DNA of 64,000 nucleotides. It comes from Catellatospora methionotrophica (GTDB taxonomy: Bacteria > Actinomycetota > Actinomycetes > Mycobacteriales > Micromonosporaceae). Below, one piece after another: positions 52,712-63,223 of the stretch. Under the pieces are notes generated by a model. The model saw only the letters and a list, made by a program, of their open reading frames with translations, was not told the origin of the DNA and made no database searches. The stretch covers positions 1 to 64,000 of the forward strand of contig NZ_JAAOTJ010000012.1 in assembly GCF_011297335.1 (NCBI RefSeq). The letters are read 5' to 3'. A program made the translations under genes and the position numbers. Every line of letters begins with the position of its first letter. The stretch's first letter is position 1.

Positions 52712-53398
52712 ATGACCTCGGACAGATCACGGCAGGCGGCGGCGATCGTCGCCATCGGTGCGGTCGTGGGCACCGCCGCCGTGGTGTACGCGCTCGGCGT
52801 GCTGCCGGAGCCGTGGACGCGGGGCTACATCAGTGAGGGCGGTGTCGCCACCAGCCCGCGCGACGGCCTCTACCGGCTCGGCATCCTGGCCCTGGCCGGA
52901 TCACTGGCCCTGCTCGGGGTGGCGCTGCGGCGGCTGGTGCCGTTCGTCTTCGCGATGCTGGTCACCGCCGGGGTCTTCGGCGGCGTCTCCTCGGCGGTCT
53001 CGTGTACGCCCGGCTGCCCGCTGCCGCCCTACGAACCCTCCACGCCGACGGATCTGGTGCACGCCGGGGCGAGCGTGGTCGCCGTGGGACTGGCGGTGCT
53101 GGCGATGGGCGTGGTGGCCCTGATCTCGCTGCAGTCGGTGCTGCGTACCAGTGCGCGGTGGTTCTTCGCGGTGACCCTGCCGCTGGCCCTGGTGCTGGTC
53201 TACGGCCTGCTCGCGATCGGCCGGGGCACGTTCACCAGCGTGCTGGAACGGGTCGCGCTCGTGCCGGTGGTGGCCTGGGTCGTGGTCACCGGCGTGCTGC
53301 TCTGCCGCCTGCCCGCTCCCAGCAGGGCGGACACACCGCGCTGGACGGCCGACAGCCGGGCGGGCCGGGACGTCCAAGATCGGGCTACGGCCGGATAG
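52712..53398 (+). CDS. DUF998-family membrane protein
   Basis: 228 aa, six membrane segments, with the DUF998 features TRGYISEGGVATSPRDGLYRLGILALAGSLALLG and PTDLVHAGASVVAVGLAV. Function unknown; members are common in actinobacteria. ATG 52712 chosen; the frame extends upstream without clear start support. Independent of the iron operon, 109 bp upstream. Confidence 0.8.
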   Translation: MTSDRSRQAAAIVAIGAVVGTAAVVYALGVLPEPWTRGYISEGGVATSPRDGLYRLGILALAGSLALLGVALRRLVPFVFAMLVTAGVFGGVSSAVSCTPGCPLPPYEPSTPTDLVHAGASVVAVGLAVLAMGVVALISLQSVLRTSARWFFAVTLPLALVLVYGLLAIGRGTFTSVLERVALVPVVAWVVVTGVLLCRLPAPSRADTPRWTADSRAGRDVQDRATAG

Positions 53399-53448
53399 CC
53401 GACAGACGGCGGCGACCCCCTCGCGACAGATCACCGGTCTGCTGCACT

Positions 53449-53943
53449 ATGTCGACCGTGGACATTCTTGGACCCGTGCTCGGATTCCTCGGCGGCGCGC
53501 TGGCCGTCGGGCTCGGCTTCCTGCAGTGGCGGCGCACCGAGCGCAACCGGCGCACCCGCGAGCTGAGCCAGCGCAGCGCGGCCGCCATCGAAGAGCTGCA
53601 GACGCGCCTGCGGCAGCTGCAGATCCTGTCGCGGGGCGGGGCGATCTCAGCGGAGGCGCTGGGGGAGCAGACCAGGCACCTCAACATCTTCCTGATCGAG
53701 AAGCGCAGCGTGCTGGACGCGGAGATCGAGACCGCGGCCCGCGACTACCTCGCCGCACTCGCCGACATCCACCGGGAGATCGCCACAGCGGCGACCGCCA
53801 CCCAGGAGGACTGGGCCAATACGGCGGCCCGCCCGCAGAGCGAGACCGAGGCGCTGCGCGGCGCCGTCGAACGGATGGAGGCGGCCGAGACCGCCCTGAC
53901 CGGCCGCCTGCACCGGGCCTGGGAGAACACGCCCGCTGCCTGA
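53449..53943 (+). CDS. Membrane-anchored coiled-coil hypothetical protein
   Basis: 164 aa. One N-terminal membrane segment (about 5-22) and a cytoplasmic charged helical region (25-155) with heptad-like Leu/Ala spacing. No recognised domain. ATG 53449 has weak ribosome-site support; GTG 53458 is possible. A perfect bidirectional terminator follows. Confidence 0.6.
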   Translation: MSTVDILGPVLGFLGGALAVGLGFLQWRRTERNRRTRELSQRSAAAIEELQTRLRQLQILSRGGAISAEALGEQTRHLNIFLIEKRSVLDAEIETAARDYLAALADIHREIATAATATQEDWANTAARPQSETEALRGAVERMEAAETALTGRLHRAWENTPAA

Positions 53944-53949
53944 TCACGG

Positions 53950-53990
53950 CCCGTGGGCAGCGGCGGGGTGCCTCCGCCGCTGCCCACGGG
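53950..53990. terminator. Bidirectional terminator
   Basis: Perfect 17-bp stem (53950-53966 and 53974-53990) with a 7-nt loop, between convergent genes ending at 53943 and 54003. Strongest single hairpin of this kind in the window. Confidence 0.85.
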
Positions 53991-54002
53991 TGCTTGTGGC
54001 GG

Positions 54003-55265
54003 TCAGCCGACGTGCACCGCGGCCGGTTCGGCCAGGACGTCGTCGAACCGGGCCGTGCGCACCACCAGCACGCCGATCAGCAGTGCCGCGGTCATCCCGG
54101 CGAGGATGACCGCGGTCATCGCCAGGGCGTCGGCGCCCAGCACCCCGACCATCGGCGCGGCGACAGCCCCCACCCCGAACTGGACCGCGCCCAGCAGTGC
54201 CGCTGCGGTCCCGGCCGCCTCGCCGTGGCGCGACATGGCCAGGGCGGGCGCGTTGGGCAGGGCCAGGCCGCTGGCGGCCAGCACCGCCCACAGGGCGACC
54301 AGCAGTGCGGGCAGCCCGCCGAGGCCGGTGACGGCGAAGACGACCAGCACCGCGGCCGCGCCGGACCCGGCGACCAGCGCGCCGACGAGGATGCGCTGCG
54401 GGGTGAACCGGCGCAGCAGCCGTACGTTGAGCTGCGTCGCGCCGATGAGCCCGACCGCGCCCGCGCCGAACACGAGCGCGAACTGCTGCTCGTCCAGGCC
54501 GTACTGCTGCTGGAACACGAACGACGAACCGGCCACGTACGCGAACAGCCCGGCCATCGCCAGGCCCGCCACCAGCACCAGCCCCACGAACGTGCGGTCC
54601 CGCAGCAGCGTGCCGTACATGCGCAGCGTGCCCGACGCGCCGCCGGTGTGCCGCCGCTCCGGCGGCAGGGTCTCACGCAGGCCGAACACCGCCACCAGGG
54701 TCAGCGCGACGCCGAACCCGGCCAGCACCACGAACACGCCCCGCCACTGCGTCCAGCGCAGCACCGCCCCGCCCAGCGTCGGCGCGAGCACCGGCGCGGC
54801 TCCCATGACGAGCATCAGCCGGGAGAAGAGCTGGGCGAACGCGGTCCCGCTGAACAGGTCCCGGACCACCGCCATGGCCACCACCGACGACGCCGCGACG
54901 CCGAGCCCCTGCAGGACCCGCAGCCCGCCCAGGGTCACCACGTCGGGGGCGACGACGCACAGCGCGGAGGCGATCACGTGCAGCACCAGGCCCGCGATGA
55001 GCGGGCGGCGGCGGCCGTACGCGTCGGACAGCGGCCCGACGACGAGCTGCCCCAGGCCGAGCCCGGCGAGGGTGCCGGTCAGCGTGAGCTGCACCGCGGT
55101 CGAGGTCGTGGCGAGGTCGTCGGTGATCGCGGGCAGCGCGGGCAGGTACATGTCGATGGTCAGCGGCCCGATCGCGATCAGCGAGCCGAGGACGAGGACC
55201 AGCCGCAGCCGCTGCCCGCCGCTCATGAGGTCGCCGGGCATGGACGTGGCGGGAGTGGAGGTCAC
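54003..55265 (-). CDS. Bcr/CflA-family MFS drug efflux transporter
   Basis: 420 aa, twelve membrane segments. The first segment carries IGPLTIDMYLPALPAI and the loop has GPLSDAYGRRRPLIAGLV, typical of Bcr/CflA drug/H+ antiporters (chloramphenicol, bicyclomycin and similar). GTG 55265 start. Substrate not predictable. Single gene. Confidence 0.88.
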   Translation of the reverse strand: MTSTPATSMPGDLMSGGQRLRLVLVLGSLIAIGPLTIDMYLPALPAITDDLATTSTAVQLTLTGTLAGLGLGQLVVGPLSDAYGRRRPLIAGLVLHVIASALCVVAPDVVTLGGLRVLQGLGVAASSVVAMAVVRDLFSGTAFAQLFSRLMLVMGAAPVLAPTLGGAVLRWTQWRGVFVVLAGFGVALTLVAVFGLRETLPPERRHTGGASGTLRMYGTLLRDRTFVGLVLVAGLAMAGLFAYVAGSSFVFQQQYGLDEQQFALVFGAGAVGLIGATQLNVRLLRRFTPQRILVGALVAGSGAAAVLVVFAVTGLGGLPALLVALWAVLAASGLALPNAPALAMSRHGEAAGTAAALLGAVQFGVGAVAAPMVGVLGADALAMTAVILAGMTAALLIGVLVVRTARFDDVLAEPAAVHVG

Positions 55266-55359
55266 GCTGACAACAACTGGATACCGGCGGGTATGTTCCC
55301 CGACTGTCGGGAGATGGCGCAGATCACAGGGGGTCTTCAGCCGCTGCCCGGCCGCGGTT

Positions 55360-56187
55360 TCAGGCGGTCACGGGTGAGCCCGACAGGAATCGGGAGACGG
55401 GCCGGACGAACTCGTCGTGGGCGGCCGCCGGGGCGTCGTGGCCCGCGCCCGCGATGATGACGGCCTGGCCGTGCGGCACCGCCTCGGCCAGCGTGCGGCA
55501 GTTCTCGGCGAAGTGCTCGGGGCTGCGGGCACCTGCGGCGAGCAGGACCTCGGCGGTGATCGTGGCGTAGTCCCCGGCCGGGCCGTCGTGCTCGCGGACA
55601 CGGCGGATCTCCGGGGCCACGGTGGGCAGCAGCGCGGCGGCCGCGCGCGGGCCCGACCGGCGCAGCATCATCTGGTTGACCAGCACGGACATGCCGTACG
55701 GCAGCCTGGCGGCCGGTCCGCCGGCCGAGGTCCCCCGGCTCAGCAGCGTCAGCGCGCGGGCCGGGTCACCGTCGCGTACGGCCTGCTCGAAGGCGTCGAG
55801 GAAGTCGTAGGACGGCCGCCCGTTGACGGACACGGTCGGGTCGTACACGGCGATGCGGTACAGCGGGAGGGTGAGACCGGCGCGCAGCGCGAGGAAGCCG
55901 CCGCTGCCGTGGCCGAGGATGCTGCGCGCACCGGTGTGCTTGAGCACGGCGGACAGGTCGGCCAGATCGGTGGCCAGCGTCTCGGCACCGGTGAGCGGGG
56001 CCGCGTCGGGCAGGCCACGGCGGGGGTAGAGGTGCACCGTGAAGCGGTGTTCCAGCGCGTCCGCCAGCGGGAGGTAGTGCGCCAGCGGGACGCCACCGCC
56101 GTGCAGGACGACGACGTCGGGCCCCGTGCCCGTCGTATGCAGCGCGACCGGCGAACCGTCTGCTGACGTGATCATTTCGACCCGCAT
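55360..56187 (-). CDS. Alpha/beta-fold hydrolase
   Basis: 275 aa. Oxyanion motif VVVLHGGGVPLAHY, nucleophile Ser in ILGHGSGGFLAL, and catalytic His in IIAGAGHDAPAAAHDEF; the acid residue lies before it in the last quarter. Typical esterase or epoxide-hydrolase-like fold; substrate unknown. ATG 56187 has GGAGGGGGCT upstream; the longer frame to 56250 is not supported. Confidence 0.85.
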   Translation of the reverse strand: MRVEMITSADGSPVALHTTGTGPDVVVLHGGGVPLAHYLPLADALEHRFTVHLYPRRGLPDAAPLTGAETLATDLADLSAVLKHTGARSILGHGSGGFLALRAGLTLPLYRIAVYDPTVSVNGRPSYDFLDAFEQAVRDGDPARALTLLSRGTSAGGPAARLPYGMSVLVNQMMLRRSGPRAAAALLPTVAPEIRRVREHDGPAGDYATITAEVLLAAGARSPEHFAENCRTLAEAVPHGQAVIIAGAGHDAPAAAHDEFVRPVSRFLSGSPVTA

Positions 56188-56300
56188 CGAGCCCCCTCCG
56201 GCGGCGAACGTGTCAGCAATGTTAGGCCCAGTACTCCGGTCGAGGTTCACTGACCGCGACGGCCCTGCTCGGTGCCGATCTCGGCTAAAGTAGCGGGCAT

Positions 56301-56585
56301 ATGGCTACTTATCGAAGTCCCGCAGTGCTGCTGTCCGCTGACGGCACCAGAACGTCCGGCACCGCCGCCCTCTTCTCCGAGCCTGGGCGAAAGGGTGGCC
56401 TTCGTCCCTGGGCGGGCGATTTCCGGGTCGCGACCGAGTCCGCGGGCGTAGAGATCCCCGTGGGCATGGCCCTCACGCTGGAGATGCCCGACGGCAGGTC
56501 CGGCAAGGTCGTCGTGCAGAGCCGCAAGGGCGGCTCCAAGAACACCATCCTGGCGCTGATGGGCGAGGACCAGGCCCCCTTCTGA
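56301..56585 (+). CDS. Small hypothetical protein
   Basis: 94 aa, soluble, beta-rich with many Gly, Arg and Lys residues. It has the balanced strand pattern VEIPVGMALTLEMPDGRSGKVVVQSRKGG, which may be a small OB- or PilZ-like barrel, but I cannot assign it. ATG 56301; no strong ribosome site. A hairpin terminator follows. Confidence 0.6.
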   Translation: MATYRSPAVLLSADGTRTSGTAALFSEPGRKGGLRPWAGDFRVATESAGVEIPVGMALTLEMPDGRSGKVVVQSRKGGSKNTILALMGEDQAPF

Positions 56586-56605
56586 ACACCCGCAGACCGA
56601 CCTGA

Positions 56606-56637
56606 CAGGGGTTCCGCACCGGCGTGCGGGACCCCTG
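56606..56637 (+). terminator. Hairpin after 56301-56585
   Basis: 13-bp stem CAGGGGTTCCGCA / TGCGGGACCCCTG with one G-T wobble and a 6-nt loop, lying between convergent genes. Confidence 0.7.
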
Positions 56638-56650
56638 CCAGCTGTCCGGG

Positions 56651-57103
56651 TCAGCTCACGGCCTTCTTCACCAGCGCCGCGATCCGGGTCTCGTCGGCGG
56701 CGGTCAGCTTCGTCAGCGCGTACGCCGTCGGCCACATCGTCCCGTCGTCGAGCGAGGCGACGTCGTTGAAGCCGAGCGTGCAGTACCGGGTCTTGAACTT
56801 CTGCGCGTTCTGGAAGAAGCAGAGCACCTTGCCGTCGCGGGCGTACGCGGGCATGCCGTACCAGAGCCGGGCGGTCAGGTCCGGGGCGTTCTCCTTGATG
56901 ATCGCGTGCAGGCGCTCGGCGATGGCCCGGTCCGCGTCGCCCATCTCGGCGATCTTCTCCAGGACGGCGCTCTCCTCGTCGGCCTTGGCGCCCCGGGGGC
57001 GGCGGGCGGCGGCTTTCAGCTCGCCGGCGCGGTCCTTCATCGCGCCCCGCTCCTCCTCGGTGAACCCGTCGTACTTCTCCGCCGCGGGCTTCGAGCTCTT
57101 CAT
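56651..57103 (-). CDS. DUF1801-family protein
   Basis: 150 aa. Lys/Arg-rich helical N-terminus ([32 protein letters not shown]) then the DUF1801 (YdhG-like) fold: [31 protein letters not shown] and [26 protein letters not shown]. Family function is not settled. Ribosome site GAGGAG about 6 nt before ATG. Single gene. Confidence 0.82.
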   Translation of the reverse strand: MKSSKPAAEKYDGFTEEERGAMKDRAGELKAAARRPRGAKADEESAVLEKIAEMGDADRAIAERLHAIIKENAPDLTARLWYGMPAYARDGKVLCFFQNAQKFKTRYCTLGFNDVASLDDGTMWPTAYALTKLTAADETRIAALVKKAVS

Positions 57104-57200
57104 GGTCGTACTCCTCACCTCGATGTCGTGCCTCCAGCATCCCGCCGGGCCGTCCACCGGGCATCCGTGGTGAGCACGGAACCGGCCACGTAGCGCGACG

Positions 57201-57638
57201 TCAGCTGACGCAGAACTCGTTGCCCTCCGGGTCGTGCAGGGTCACGAAGTAGAAGGGGTCGTCGGGTTCGTCGCCGCGGGTGCGCTGCTGGACCTGCGCG
57301 CCCGCCGCGACCAGCGCGGTGACCGTGGCCTCCACGATCGCGATCCGCTGTGCCAGGCCGAGCGTGTCGTCGCGGCCGGTGGGATAGAGGTCCAGGTGCA
57401 GCCGGTTCTTGCCGGCCTTGCCTTCCGGCACCTGCTGGAACCACAGCGGCGGGCGCAGCCCTTCCGGGTCGAACAGCCGGTTGTCGAACGCCGCCTCATC
57501 GCCCAGCCTGTGGCGGTAGTGGGCGTGCCAGGGGGCTGGGCCGTCGGGCGGCACGGGCTGGTAGCCCAGCGCCAGAGACCAGAACCGCGCGAGCCGCGCC
57601 GGGTCGTTCGCATCGATGGTGAGCTGCCAGAACGTCAC
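57201..57638 (-). CDS. VOC-family protein (glyoxalase/bleomycin-resistance-like)
   Basis: 145 aa. Two beta-alpha-beta-beta-beta repeats typical of the VOC fold: [30 protein letters not shown] and [12 protein letters not shown]...[25 protein letters not shown]...[15 protein letters not shown]. Metal ligands His, Glu and similar are visible (LHLDL, NEFCV). The GTG at 57638 is chosen because the fold begins there; a longer frame to 57695 adds unmatched sequence. Function not known. Confidence 0.8.
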   Translation of the reverse strand: MTFWQLTIDANDPARLARFWSLALGYQPVPPDGPAPWHAHYRHRLGDEAAFDNRLFDPEGLRPPLWFQQVPEGKAGKNRLHLDLYPTGRDDTLGLAQRIAIVEATVTALVAAGAQVQQRTRGDEPDDPFYFVTLHDPEGNEFCVS

Positions 57639-57767
57639 CGGCCCGACGCTACACCGCACCGCCGACAACCCAGCGTCAAGCCAAAGCAGTCCCACGCCTG
57701 CCTGACCGCCAACACCACGCCCCCCGACGACCGAAGCGGCGGTGTGGTCCGAGCCCGCATCGGAGAA

Positions 57768-57830
57768 AGATCGCTGTTTGCGGTCGATTCCTCGGGTGTA
57801 ACCGCAGATCTTGACCGCAAACAGTGATCA
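57768..57830 (-). repeat. 63-bp palindromic repeat, copy 3
   Basis: Arms AGATCGCTGTTTGCGGTCGA and TTGACCGCAAACAGTGATCA pair with a few mismatches. Compared with copy 1, the CG at arm positions 13-14 is GC here, and the pairing bases 50-51 have changed to match. The reverse complement aligns with copy 2 at 46/63 positions, with GATCTGCGGT identical. It lies 3' of the xylanase gene. Confidence 0.75.
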
Positions 57831-57868
57831 AGCCTGGTGTGGGGAGCGCACGTGGATGCAGTGGGGAC

Positions 57869-57905
57869 AGAGGTGGGGACACCGTAATCCGGTGCCCCCA
57901 CCTCT
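57869..57905 (-). terminator. Hairpin after GH11-CE4 gene
   Basis: AGAGGTGGGG-CACCG / CGGTG-CCCCACCTCT, a 15-16-bp stem with minor mismatch and a 4-nt loop, just past the stop at 57911 on the minus strand. Confidence 0.75.
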
Positions 57906-57910
57906 GGTGA

Positions 57911-59827
<1,917 letters not shown>

Positions 59828-59952
59828 CTACTCGGGAGGCCTGGCATCGCCAGGGCGGGTGCGGGGGCGACGGCCGGAGCGCCGGGGCGGTGACGCTCAC
59901 GTCCATCGATAGATGCATCGTCACCAGCGCCGATCGTCAAGTCAACGACTTC

Positions 59953-60074
59953 CGGGAACTTTCGGTTGATGCTTGACCGCTAAAGAGCTGATAAGGATGC
60001 TGATGGAAACGGTTCGCCGTTGTCTCTATAGGACAAGCAGCAGCGCCTTCACCAAGAAGTCTCGGAACTTTCGA
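59953..60074. promoter_or_regulatory. Two CGGAACTTTCG-type elements upstream of xylanase
   Basis: CGGGAACTTTCGG (59953-59965) and TCGGAACTTTCGA (60062-60074) are near copies about 109 bp apart, roughly 135-250 bp upstream of the xylanase start. GAAA/TTTC-type repeats have been described upstream of Streptomyces xylanase genes. They could serve a xylan-responsive repressor. The 378-bp interval to 60196 also holds TTGTC/GACAA arms (60020-60036) and no gene. Confidence 0.45.
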
Positions 60075-60196
60075 GGGTAACGCTCTGGGCGCGTCGCCGA
60101 AGTTCTTGGAAATCCCGCCGCGCATGCTGTCGAATGCGCACCGGGCGTTCGACGTACAGGTGTACCGACAACGCGGCAACAGGAAGGCGGCCCGAC

Positions 60197-60553
60197 ATGG
60201 CCCAGTACGCGGTTCTCATCTACGCGGGCGACTCCGCCCACAGTTCCGACGCCACCGCCGAGGACACCGCGGTGCACGATCGGCACGCGCAGGAGCTGGA
60301 GCGCTCCGGTGCGGTGGTGGCGGCGTACGCCCTGACGCCCCGGGACCTGGCGACCTCGGTGCGCGGCGACGCCGTCACCGACGGCCCGTTCGTGGACACC
60401 AAGGAGATCGTCGCCGGGTTCTACATCCTCGAAGCGGCCGACCTCGACGAGGCGCTGGCCATCGCCCGGCTCAACCCGGCCTGCCGGCTCGGCGGCGGCG
60501 TCGAGGTGCGCCCGGTCGCCGGTGGCGGGTTCGTGCAGCGCCCGGCGGCATGA
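60197..60553 (+). CDS. YCII-family protein, partner of ECF sigma
   Basis: 118 aa. YCII fold: AQYAVLIYAGDSA, GAVVAAYALTPRDLATSVRGDAVTDGPFVDTKEIVAGFYILEAADLDEALAIA. In actinobacteria such DGPF-containing proteins sit beside SigJ/ECF42-type sigma factors and are thought to act as their partners. AGGAAGG precedes the ATG. ATGA overlap with the sigma gene. Confidence 0.88.
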   Translation: MAQYAVLIYAGDSAHSSDATAEDTAVHDRHAQELERSGAVVAAYALTPRDLATSVRGDAVTDGPFVDTKEIVAGFYILEAADLDEALAIARLNPACRLGGGVEVRPVAGGGFVQRPAA

Positions 60554-61818
60554 GCGACCACGCCGCCGTCGCCGCGGCGATCGCCGACGCGCACCGTCGC
60601 GAGTGGACCCGCGTGCTCGCCGCGACGGTGCGCGTCGCCGGTGACCTGGACCTGGCCGAGGAGTGCGTCCAGGAGGCGTACGCGGCCGCGCTGCGCGGCT
60701 GGCCCCGCGACGGTGTGCCGAGCAGCCCCGCGGCGTGGCTGACGACCACGGCTCGGCGGCGTGCCGTGGACGCGCTACGGCGCGCGGGGACACTGCGGTC
60801 GAAGCTCCCGCTGCTGGTGGAGCCCGAGGAGTCCGTGACCGACGCGCGGGACGACGGCGCCGACGCCGTGCCCGACGACCGGCTGCGGCTGATCTTCACC
60901 TGCTGCCATCCTGCGCTCGCACAGGAAGCCCAGGTCGCGCTGACCCTGCGGCTGGTCTGCGGCGTGCCGACACCAGACGTGGCCAAGGCGTTCCTGGTGC
61001 CGGAGACGACCATGGCGGCCCGCGTCACCCGGGCGAAGAAGAAGATCACCGGCGCCCGCATCCCGTACCGCGTGCCGCGCCCCGCCGAACTGCCCGACCG
61101 CCTGCGTGCCGTCCTCGCCGTGGTCCACCTGCTGTTCACCACCGGGCACACCGCCCCCTCGGGCCCGGACCTGGTCCGCGCCGACCTGGTCGACCGGGCC
61201 CTGCACCTGGCCCGGATGCTGCACGAACTCATGCCCGACGAGCCCGAGGCGCGTGGCCTGCTCGCCCTGCTGCTGGTCACCGACGCGCGCCGGGCCACCC
61301 GGCTCGACGACACCGGCCGGCTGCGACGGCTTCCGGAACAGGACCGGTCCCGCTGGGACCGCGCGGCGATGGCCGAGGCCCACGACCTGATCGTGGCCGG
61401 GCTGCGCGGCGGCCGCGCCGGGCGCTACGTGCTGCAGGCCGCGATCGCCTCGCTGTACGCGCAGGCGCCCTCCTTCGACCGGACCGACTGGCCGCAGCTC
61501 GTGACGCTGTACGACCGGCTGCTGGAGGTCTGGCCCTCGCCCGTCGTCGCGCTCAACCGCACGGTGCCGCTGGCCATGGCCGCTGGGCTACAGGCCGCGC
61601 TCGCCGAGGTGGAGCGGCTGGAATCCGATCCGGTCCTCGCGGGCTACCACTACCTGCCCGCCGTCAAGGCGGATCTGCTGCGGCGCACCGGACAGCTCGC
61701 GTTGGCGCGGCAGGCCTACGCCGGTGCACTGGCGCTCGCGGCGAACGAGACCGAGCGGGCGTTCCTGTCCGAACAGCTGGCAGAGCTGGACCCGGCCGGG
61801 CGGCCCGGCCTGGTTTGA
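60550..61818 (+). CDS. ECF sigma factor with C-terminal DUF6596-like domain (ECF42)
   Basis: 422 aa, far longer than a plain ECF sigma. Regions 2 and 4 (WTRVLAATVRVAGDLDLAEECVQEAYAAAL and QEAQVALTLRLVCGVPTPDVAKAFLVPETTMAARVTRAKKKI) are followed by a helical TPR-like domain (about 190-415; LVALNRTVPLAMA, GYHYLPAVKADLLRRTG) that replaces an anti-sigma factor in this group. Overlaps the YCII gene by 4 bp. Target promoters unknown. Confidence 0.9.
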   Translation: MSDHAAVAAAIADAHRREWTRVLAATVRVAGDLDLAEECVQEAYAAALRGWPRDGVPSSPAAWLTTTARRRAVDALRRAGTLRSKLPLLVEPEESVTDARDDGADAVPDDRLRLIFTCCHPALAQEAQVALTLRLVCGVPTPDVAKAFLVPETTMAARVTRAKKKITGARIPYRVPRPAELPDRLRAVLAVVHLLFTTGHTAPSGPDLVRADLVDRALHLARMLHELMPDEPEARGLLALLLVTDARRATRLDDTGRLRRLPEQDRSRWDRAAMAEAHDLIVAGLRGGRAGRYVLQAAIASLYAQAPSFDRTDWPQLVTLYDRLLEVWPSPVVALNRTVPLAMAAGLQAALAEVERLESDPVLAGYHYLPAVKADLLRRTGQLALARQAYAGALALAANETERAFLSEQLAELDPAGRPGLV

Positions 61819-61887
61819 ACGGCGGCCCGCGTGGATATCAACGGCCAAGCGGCTAGTTCAGCCGGTGCGGGTCCCAGGGAGCTATCC

Positions 61888-62067
61888 GTGTATCTGTTCG
61901 ATGCTGACAGCGTGGTCGTGAGCACTGCCGCCGAACTCCTCCGCGTGCACCAGCCGGTCATGGCGGGCGGCCCGTACTGCGGCAGCTGCGGCGAGCTGGC
62001 GCCGTGCCCGGTGGCCGCCAACGCCCAGCAGATCCAGGACGCCGCGCAGCTCGCCGCCGAGCAGTAG
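61888..62067 (+). CDS. Small cysteine-containing hypothetical protein
   Basis: 59 aa from GTG with AGGGAG about 7 nt upstream: YLFDADSVVVSTAAELLRVHQPVMAGGPYCGSCGELAPCPVAANAQQI. Three cysteines (C-x-x-C plus one) could bind a metal. A longer frame from GTG 61831 is less likely. No known family. It ends 4 bp before the convergent questin-oxidase-like gene. Confidence 0.6.
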   Translation: MYLFDADSVVVSTAAELLRVHQPVMAGGPYCGSCGELAPCPVAANAQQIQDAAQLAAEQ

Positions 62068-62070
62068 GGC

Positions 62071-63114
62071 TCAGCCGCGCACGATCAGGTCGTTGGCGTA
62101 CGCGGCCACGTCCAGCACCGCCTGTTCGCCGGTGCGCCGGTGCACGTCCAGGGCGGCGTCGATGAACTTGATCCCGTGCGAGTCCTGGTCGTGCAGCCCT
62201 CGTGCCATCAGGTCGGCGGCGTCGACGGCGGCCCGGTCCGGCATCGGCTGCGCCGTCGCGGGCGAGTACGCGCTCGTCACCGCGGCCGTGGCGGCCCAGG
62301 CGGCCTGCACGCTCGGCTCCCACAGCGCCGTGGGCAGCACCGGCAGCACGCGGGCGATCGCGTTGGGCGCGGTGGCCGCGTGCACCAGCATCACCGGGTT
62401 GCCGTGGCCGTGCGTGCCGAAGCGCAGCACGGCCGCCTCGACGATCGCGGCGAGCCGGGCAGGCTCGGCCGTGCCCGCGCCGGGGACCGCCCCGGCCGAC
62501 GCTGCCCAGCCGGGCAGGTCCGCGAGCTGCGCCAGCCGGGTGCGGATGCCCGACCACTGGTGCGGCACGCGGGGGACCGCGTCCAATGCCGAGCGCGGGT
62601 CGGTCGACCGGTACGGGCCCTTGCCCGCCGGTGCCAGCGGCTGCCAGCGGGCGGCCCAGTAACCGAGGCCCGCGCCGAGCTCGGCGACCCGCGCGGGGGT
62701 GGCCGAGCCGTCCTGCTCGGCGTCGAGCAGGGCGCGGACGGCGTGCCCGACCCTGATCACACCATGGGTGGCCCCGGCCGCCACACCTGGTAGCAGCCTC
62801 GGCCACCATTCGACCAGCACCTCGCGCCAGGGGCGTTCGGTGAGCTGCCGTGCGAAGAAGGTCAGCCAGTCGCCGGTGCGCACCGGGTCGCCCAGCGGCT
62901 CACGCCACTGCCCGGCGGAGATGCGCTGGATGCCGCGCGGGCGTTCGCTGAGCCGGTCGGCGTAGCCGTCGATCCAGGCGTGCACCCGCGCCCCGTGCCC
63001 GTGGCGGACCAGCGCCTCGGCGGCCATCGGGGCGTGATTGGACAGCCAGCCGTCACGCTCCGGGCCGGTCTGCTGCAGTCGCTGGTATACCTCGTCGAGA
63101 ACCCCGTCTGTCAT
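62071..63114 (-). CDS. Questin-oxidase-like protein (DUF4243)
   Basis: 347 aa from ATG (GTG 63120 would add two residues). The N-terminal SNHAPMAAEALVRHGHGARVHAWIDGYADRL is the questin oxidase-like family hallmark, and HAATAPNAIARVLPVLP and ADLMARGLHDQDSHGIKFIDAALD continue the fold. Fungal relatives are Baeyer-Villiger-type oxidases; the bacterial role is unknown. No ribosome site is obvious. Confidence 0.8.
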   Translation of the reverse strand: MTDGVLDEVYQRLQQTGPERDGWLSNHAPMAAEALVRHGHGARVHAWIDGYADRLSERPRGIQRISAGQWREPLGDPVRTGDWLTFFARQLTERPWREVLVEWWPRLLPGVAAGATHGVIRVGHAVRALLDAEQDGSATPARVAELGAGLGYWAARWQPLAPAGKGPYRSTDPRSALDAVPRVPHQWSGIRTRLAQLADLPGWAASAGAVPGAGTAEPARLAAIVEAAVLRFGTHGHGNPVMLVHAATAPNAIARVLPVLPTALWEPSVQAAWAATAAVTSAYSPATAQPMPDRAAVDAADLMARGLHDQDSHGIKFIDAALDVHRRTGEQAVLDVAAYANDLIVRG

Positions 63115-63223
63115 GTTCACGAGCTTGCAACCTCAACAACGCTTGAAGTCAAGCGAGGCATGATCTGCGGATACAGTAGTGGCGGTCGATGCCGCCGACC
63201 CTCACTGCTGATCGGAGCCGAGG

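Noticed and set aside
53041-53943. Alternative frame extending the coiled-coil gene upstream
   Set aside because: Overlaps the DUF998 gene; membrane helix begins at 53449.
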